Positions 6,011 through 9,341 of a stretch of 9,341 nucleotides of DNA are shown piece by piece. Below the pieces are notes generated by a model that searched no databases, was not told where the DNA came from, and saw nothing but the letters and a program-made list of their open reading frames with translations. Origin of the DNA: Flavobacteriales bacterium UBA5422. GTDB taxonomy: Bacteria; Bacteroidota; Bacteroidia; Flavobacteriales_D; Crocinitomicaceae. Positions within the stretch are counted from its first letter, which is position 1; each line of letters starts with the position of its first letter. A program made the translations under genes and the position numbers. Location: the NCBI GenBank assembly GCA_002409405.1, contig DHNG01000048.1, positions 1,076-10,416 on the forward strand, in the 5' to 3' direction.

Positions 6011-7072
6011 TTAAAATAACCTGAGTTGATTGTTCGGGATTTCAAACAAGTCTGTTCTCAATTTCGGAAAAGATTCATGAAGTGAAAAGCGTTTTTTAGC
6101 GAGTTCAAACTGCCGTCGAATGTTCATTCCCAATACGCCCCCACCTGTCATCCGTTCCCGGAATCGGGTACTGGAAACACTTCCTCCGTGCATTTCTTTG
6201 AGTTGATTCAGTACTTTGTCTGCACGATCAGGGAAATTTTGATGTACCCAGTCGGTGAAAATGGCTTCGTTGGGTCCGTTGAGGCGGACAATCTGGTAGT
6301 GCATGGTCCGTGCACCGTGTTCTGAAACCTGTTTGGCAATGGAAAAAATTTCATCATCGTTTAAGGCTGGAATTACGGGTGCCAGCATTACATTGACAGG
6401 AATTCCGGCCTGTGACAGTTGCTCAATGACCTGTAATTTACGTTTGGAGGTGGCTGTGCGAGGTTCCAGTACCCGCCGTAGTTCTTCTTTTAGGGTTGTC
6501 AGACTGATACTCACCGCAGTTAAATTCAGGTTGGCTAATTCCTGTAATAAATCAATGTCTCTTACAATTAATGCATTTTTAGTAATGATGGAAACCGGTT
6601 GCCGGAATTCCAGGCATACTTCCAGTAATTTGCGGGTAATCCCGTATTTGCGTTCAATGGGTTGGTAACAATCTGTATTTCCGGACAACCCGATGGTGTG
6701 GATGTCCCATTTTTTCTTTGAAAGTGTTGCACGAAGCAGTTCCGGCGCATTTTTCTTGACTAAGACAATGCGTTCAAAATCAATTCCTGCACTGTAACCC
6801 CAATATTCATGTGTGGGACGGGCATAACAATAGATGCAGCCATGTTCACAACCCTGATAGGGGTTCATTGAATAATACATCGGGACGTCCGGACTTCCGA
6901 CTTTATTGACAATTGATTTGGGAAAGACCTCAATGAACTTTGTTTCTCCGATTCCTTCTTCAGAAGGATCCAGATCGTCAAAATCATCACCTTTAGATGC
7001 TTTGAAAAAACGATTGTCCGGATTGATCTGAGCCCCACGGCCTTTAATGTAATTATTCTGATGCGCTGACAT
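6011..7072 (-). CDS. PA0069-family radical SAM protein
   Basis: A cytoplasmic radical SAM enzyme of 353 residues from the ATG at 7072. The cluster motif CEHGCIYC (Cys75, Cys79, Cys82) supplies the CxxxCxxC ligands of a 4Fe-4S cluster that cleaves S-adenosylmethionine. Family landmarks are KGRGAQINPDNRF near the N-terminus, MNPYQGCEHGCIYCYARPTH, GLSGNTDCYQP, SIITKNALIVRD, SISLTTL and LEPRTATSKRKL. These match the PA0069 family (COG1533-like, distantly related to spore photoproduct lyase), whose substrate is unknown. An in-frame ATG at 7111 would add 13 residues (MINYLSLIKKSKA), but a promoter-like TATCTTTG lies between the two ATGs and the MSAHQNN start fits the family better. It follows the GIN-domain gene in the same direction after 63 bases and probably has its own promoter. 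Confidence 0.93.
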   Translation of the reverse strand: MSAHQNNYIKGRGAQINPDNRFFKASKGDDFDDLDPSEEGIGETKFIEVFPKSIVNKVGSPDVPMYYSMNPYQGCEHGCIYCYARPTHEYWGYSAGIDFERIVLVKKNAPELLRATLSKKKWDIHTIGLSGNTDCYQPIERKYGITRKLLEVCLEFRQPVSIITKNALIVRDIDLLQELANLNLTAVSISLTTLKEELRRVLEPRTATSKRKLQVIEQLSQAGIPVNVMLAPVIPALNDDEIFSIAKQVSEHGARTMHYQIVRLNGPNEAIFTDWVHQNFPDRADKVLNQLKEMHGGSVSSTRFRERMTGGGVLGMNIRRQFELAKKRFSLHESFPKLRTDLFEIPNNQLRLF

Positions 7073-7090
7073 AGCCTTTGATTTTTTTAT

Positions 7091-7098
7091 CAAAGATA
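7091..7098 (-). promoter_or_regulatory. Bacteroidota -7 promoter box (TATCTTTG) for the radical SAM gene
   Basis: On the minus strand TATCTTTG matches TAnnTTTG exactly and lies 18 bases upstream of the ATG at 7072. It falls inside the reading frame if the earlier ATG at 7111 were used, which supports the shorter protein. The upstream region is very AT-rich and no clear -33 element is seen. A 6-bp dyad (TTAATC 7104-7109 / GATTAA 7118-7123) sits directly upstream in the spacer. Confidence 0.45.
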
Positions 7099-7135
7099 AA
7101 TAATTAATCAATTTATCGATTAAAATATAATCAAA

Positions 7136-7879
7136 TTAATTTCCGTTGATCAATTCTCCTGAACCGTATTGAATGTAGTTTAATGTCAGTGGATTACCTA
7201 CGTATATAACATTTCCGGAACCATTGATTTCTACCGTTGTATTTGCTCCCTCTGCATTGATAGATGATACAACAGGTGTACTGGAAACAACAACCAGATT
7301 ATTGGTAACCGTCAGTCCTTTGGTATCTGCAAACCCGTTGCTGGTAATTTTTATATTGGCATTCTGACAGGTGCCGCTTAATACAAAATCACCATAGCCG
7401 TGTCCCTGTGTTGCATCAATACTTTGACAGTTGAGATTCAGATTTACTGTTGCTCCTCCGTCTTGTATTGTCAGTTTAAAATCAGAGGCGGTGATGGCTC
7501 CCGATGTAGAAAGATTTTTAGTTCCTTCAAAAAACAATTCATCCAGGTTGACAAAATGTACTTCTACTTTGATTGCATTCTTATCATAAGACCGTAAAAA
7601 GTCACATTTGTTCGTGTTTTTCAGATTGAGAAAACCCTTGTCATCCATGTCATAGGTGATGAGGTTGAGAAGGTTGTCCCGGCCATGTATGATAAGCTTA
7701 TTTTCAGAACTTTGTACCAATACAACTTCTATTTTTGCTCCGACATGTAATTTACTGAATGTATCAAGTGGGATTTCCAACGATGTCTGTTTACCGGCAA
7801 CCTTAAAACAATTACGGTCTTCTGCCTTTTTACAGGAAAAAAGCACGATCAACGGGATGAAGAGCAGCCATTGTTTCAT
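7136..7879 (-). CDS. GIN-domain (DUF2807) lipoprotein
   Basis: A 247-residue lipoprotein. The signal peptide MKQWLLFIPLIVLFSC ends in a lipobox-like VLFSC with Cys16, followed by KK. Residues about 37-235 are a beta-rich repeat domain: FSKLHVGAKIEVVLVQ at the front, short strands in the middle (LFFEGTKNLSTSGAI, FKLTIQDGGATVNLNL, GHGYGDFVLSGTCQNANIKI) and VEINGSGNVIYVGNP at the end. This is the pattern of the head GIN domain (PF10988), common in Bacteroidota surface and periplasmic proteins with no settled biochemical role. No catalytic residues are evident. Its ATG overlaps the stop of the upstream acyloxyacyl hydrolase gene as ATGA, so the two are almost certainly co-transcribed and translationally coupled. 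The 63 bases after it hold the promoter-like box of the radical SAM gene. Confidence 0.9.
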   Translation of the reverse strand: MKQWLLFIPLIVLFSCKKAEDRNCFKVAGKQTSLEIPLDTFSKLHVGAKIEVVLVQSSENKLIIHGRDNLLNLITYDMDDKGFLNLKNTNKCDFLRSYDKNAIKVEVHFVNLDELFFEGTKNLSTSGAITASDFKLTIQDGGATVNLNLNCQSIDATQGHGYGDFVLSGTCQNANIKITSNGFADTKGLTVTNNLVVVSSTPVVSSINAEGANTTVEINGSGNVIYVGNPLTLNYIQYGSGELINGN

Positions 7880-8970
7880 TGTTTACGGTTAAACAGATTA
7901 AAAAAACTATATCCGACTCCCCACTCCACATAGTCAGCTTTTCCCCAATGGGACTTCAGTACTAAGTTGAAATGGATTCCGTTTTTCAGGTAATAACGCA
8001 TCCCTACACGGTGATACAATGGTCCGTCCGGTTTGTATTTATCCTTTACGTATGCCCCCATTCCAAGCACAAAATGAAATTGATTCAATGGAAGCAGGTA
8101 ACCTGCATAAATTCCAAATTGTGTAATTTCCCATTGTGTCTTAACAATTTCAGGACGATAGCCTAAGATGGCTTGTTTGGAAATGGCATCAAAGGAAACT
8201 TCCCATCCTACCTTTGGTTTCATGAACATTCGTGCGTGAATGCTCAGTGCAAAAACCGGATACGCCCGTTCGTTTGTTGGAAATACTTCTTTAACGGATG
8301 CAATGGCTGTCGCCCCTAAAAGAAGCTTTCGTTGCGGGATAGCTGTTGGTCGTTCCAATGTAGAATGTTCTGTTGTTTGAGAAATAAATCGCCCGTAACC
8401 CAATGCAATTTGTGGAATATTCAATCCCAGATTGGGAACTTTGAACCCTCCGTTGGAGAAATGTGTCAGGTCAATACCAACCGTAATCCAGTTCTTCCGA
8501 AAATATGTTTTTGCATCAATTCCGATGTTAATCAGCGCATTCAGATGTGTAGAAACAGCCACATTCTTTTTATTCAATGCCTCATCATAGACTTTTCCCG
8601 TATAGCCGATTCCTGCCCCCAGTTTTCCGTTTAGACGAAACTTTTCTTTTGCAACAAACGGAATCGAAAGAGAAGCGTAAGCACCAAAAAAATTACCGAG
8701 AATTTCTGTATTTCCTACACTTCCGTAGTAGAGATTGGCAGACAACTCAGGATATTTGTAATGTTTGTGCCAGGACTTTTCACCGTTGGTACGAAAGACA
8801 TAGCTTAATTCAGCAGCATACGTATGATCGTTCGCTAAATGTCCCATCACAACACGGTGGCCAATCAAAAAACCGGACCGCATGCGTGCTTCCAGTCCCC
8901 AATTGGTGCGGTTTTGAGTCATTCCCTCAAATCCGGTCAACAGCAGACATAGCAACAGAATTGGACGCAT
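7876..8970 (-). CDS. PagL-like acyloxyacyl hydrolase, outer-membrane beta-barrel
   Basis: A 364-residue outer-membrane protein with a signal peptide (about residues 1-18, MRPILLLCLLLTGFEGMT). The first half carries lipid A deacylase (PagL, PF09411) features: alternating barrel strands, KLGAGIGYTGKVYD, ALINIGIDAKTYF and the active-site segment DLTHFSNGGFKVPNLGLN (His170, Ser172). The family removes ester-linked acyl chains from lipid A at the outer membrane. The second half (about 215-364) continues with barrel-like strands ending in VEWGVGYSFF, making the protein about twice the length of proteobacterial PagL (about 150-170 residues); long forms are usual in Bacteroidota. The residue 14 after the His, where I recall PagL having its third catalytic residue Glu, is Asn184, so activity should not be assumed. 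The gene overlaps the GIN-domain lipoprotein gene by ATGA and is likely the first gene of that operon. Confidence 0.87.
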   Translation of the reverse strand: MRPILLLCLLLTGFEGMTQNRTNWGLEARMRSGFLIGHRVVMGHLANDHTYAAELSYVFRTNGEKSWHKHYKYPELSANLYYGSVGNTEILGNFFGAYASLSIPFVAKEKFRLNGKLGAGIGYTGKVYDEALNKKNVAVSTHLNALINIGIDAKTYFRKNWITVGIDLTHFSNGGFKVPNLGLNIPQIALGYGRFISQTTEHSTLERPTAIPQRKLLLGATAIASVKEVFPTNERAYPVFALSIHARMFMKPKVGWEVSFDAISKQAILGYRPEIVKTQWEITQFGIYAGYLLPLNQFHFVLGMGAYVKDKYKPDGPLYHRVGMRYYLKNGIHFNLVLKSHWGKADYVEWGVGYSFFNLFNRKQ

Positions 8971-9052
8971 TGTTTTTTTCTAAGTAATTTTTAAAGCCCG
9001 AAAATTACAAAAATTTCATTTGTATAATTCGTTTTTAACGGTATTGATACAA

Positions 9053-9341
9053 TTATAGTTGTTTTAAAATAGTTTCGATTTCACGGTGAACTTGATCTAA
9101 CTCAAGATCATATTGTCTGGTTTCTTCTGCAATCGCTTTTTTAAATAATTGAAAAGCTGTTATTCTTAACTCTGTATATCTGAGTAGCAGTGTATTTTGT
9201 TCGATTATATCGGGAGACAAGTTGTCTATAAGACTTATCTTTTTTAGTAACTGTTTGTTCTCTTCCCATTTTGGAATGAATTCATCCAACTTATAGAGGA
9301 GAAAAGAAGCTGATCTTGTTTCTAAATAATCGTAAAAGACC
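9053..9341 (-). CDS. C-terminal end of an unidentified protein (5' end outside the window)
   Basis: The minus-strand frame is open from the window edge (beginning VFYDYLETRSASFLLYK) through 96 codons to a TAA at 9053, so the Met at 9289 is internal and not the start. The visible part is strongly helical and charged (WEENKQLLKKI, LLLRYTELRITAFQLFKKAI, YDLELDQVHREIETILKQL) with heptad-like spacing suggesting coiled coil or helical bundle. There is no membrane segment and no motif I recognise. I have a weak impression of the C-terminal extensions of Bacteroidota rhomboid-type membrane proteases, but cannot support a family call. It lies 82 bases upstream of the acyloxyacyl hydrolase gene in the same direction, with no clear terminator between them. 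Confidence 0.7.
   Translation of the reverse strand, partial: VFYDYLETRSASFLLYKLDEFIPKWEENKQLLKKISLIDNLSPDIIEQNTLLLRYTELRITAFQLFKKAIAEETRQYDLELDQVHREIETILKQL

Noticed and set aside
8332..8987. Plus-strand ORFs of 100 and 136 codons opposite the acyloxyacyl hydrolase gene
   Set aside because: The minus-strand frame has a signal peptide, barrel strands and a PagL-like motif. The plus-strand products are Cys/His/Arg-rich and resemble antisense noise.
8985..9052. TAATTTTC as a -7 box, and an imperfect GTAT...ATAC dyad, upstream of the acyloxyacyl hydrolase gene
   Set aside because: The box has one mismatch at a key position and no -33 partner. The dyad has large internal loops and no T-run.

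Overview
The window looks like chromosomal DNA of a Bacteroidota bacterium, most likely a member of Flavobacteriales. The evidence is: a carbamoyl-phosphate synthase large subunit that stops before the usual C-terminal regulatory domain; a protein with a type IX secretion (T9SS) C-terminal sorting domain; a GIN-domain lipoprotein and a PagL-like outer-membrane acyloxyacyl hydrolase of the long form known from this phylum; and TAnnTTTG promoter boxes. The genus cannot be fixed from the sequence. A Crocinitomicaceae/Fluviicola-like origin is only a guess.

Layout. Bases 1-1109 (+) are the 3' part of carB, closed by a clear rho-independent terminator (1129-1158). Next come two genes, each without an obvious partner: a four-helix membrane protein of a conserved unknown family (1183-1686, +) and a DUF2459/TIGR02117 membrane-anchored protein (about 1869-2555, +). 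The 161 bases between them (1687-1847) hold nothing I can identify. The 2556-2818 gap is the most structured non-coding stretch, with a 13-bp inverted repeat pair 94 bases apart, a small palindromic hairpin, a possible 31-codon ORF and a second hairpin just ahead of the next gene. That gene (2825-3928, +) encodes a Bacteroidota-type lipoprotein and is followed after 2 bases by a secreted M28 metallopeptidase (3931-4851, +), so the two form an operon-like pair.

From 4856 onward all genes are on the minus strand, meeting the plus-strand block at a 4-base convergent junction. In transcription order (right to left) they are: the C-terminal end of an unidentified protein (9341-9053, cut by the window); a PagL-like acyloxyacyl hydrolase (8970-7876) overlapping by ATGA with a GIN-domain lipoprotein (7879-7136); a PA0069-family radical SAM protein (about 7072-6011) with its own promoter-like box; and a secreted receptor-L/LRR-like protein with a T9SS tail (5932-4856), also with a promoter-like box.

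Functionally this is mostly housekeeping plus cell-envelope material: five of the nine genes after carB encode lipoproteins, secreted proteins or outer-membrane proteins. I see no transposase, integrase, CRISPR array, tRNA, rRNA or phage gene. Nothing here clearly qualifies as a new multi-gene system. The best leads are the lipoprotein-M28 pair, the hydrolase-GIN lipoprotein pair, the possible papain-like active site of the DUF2459 protein, and the inverted-repeat element.
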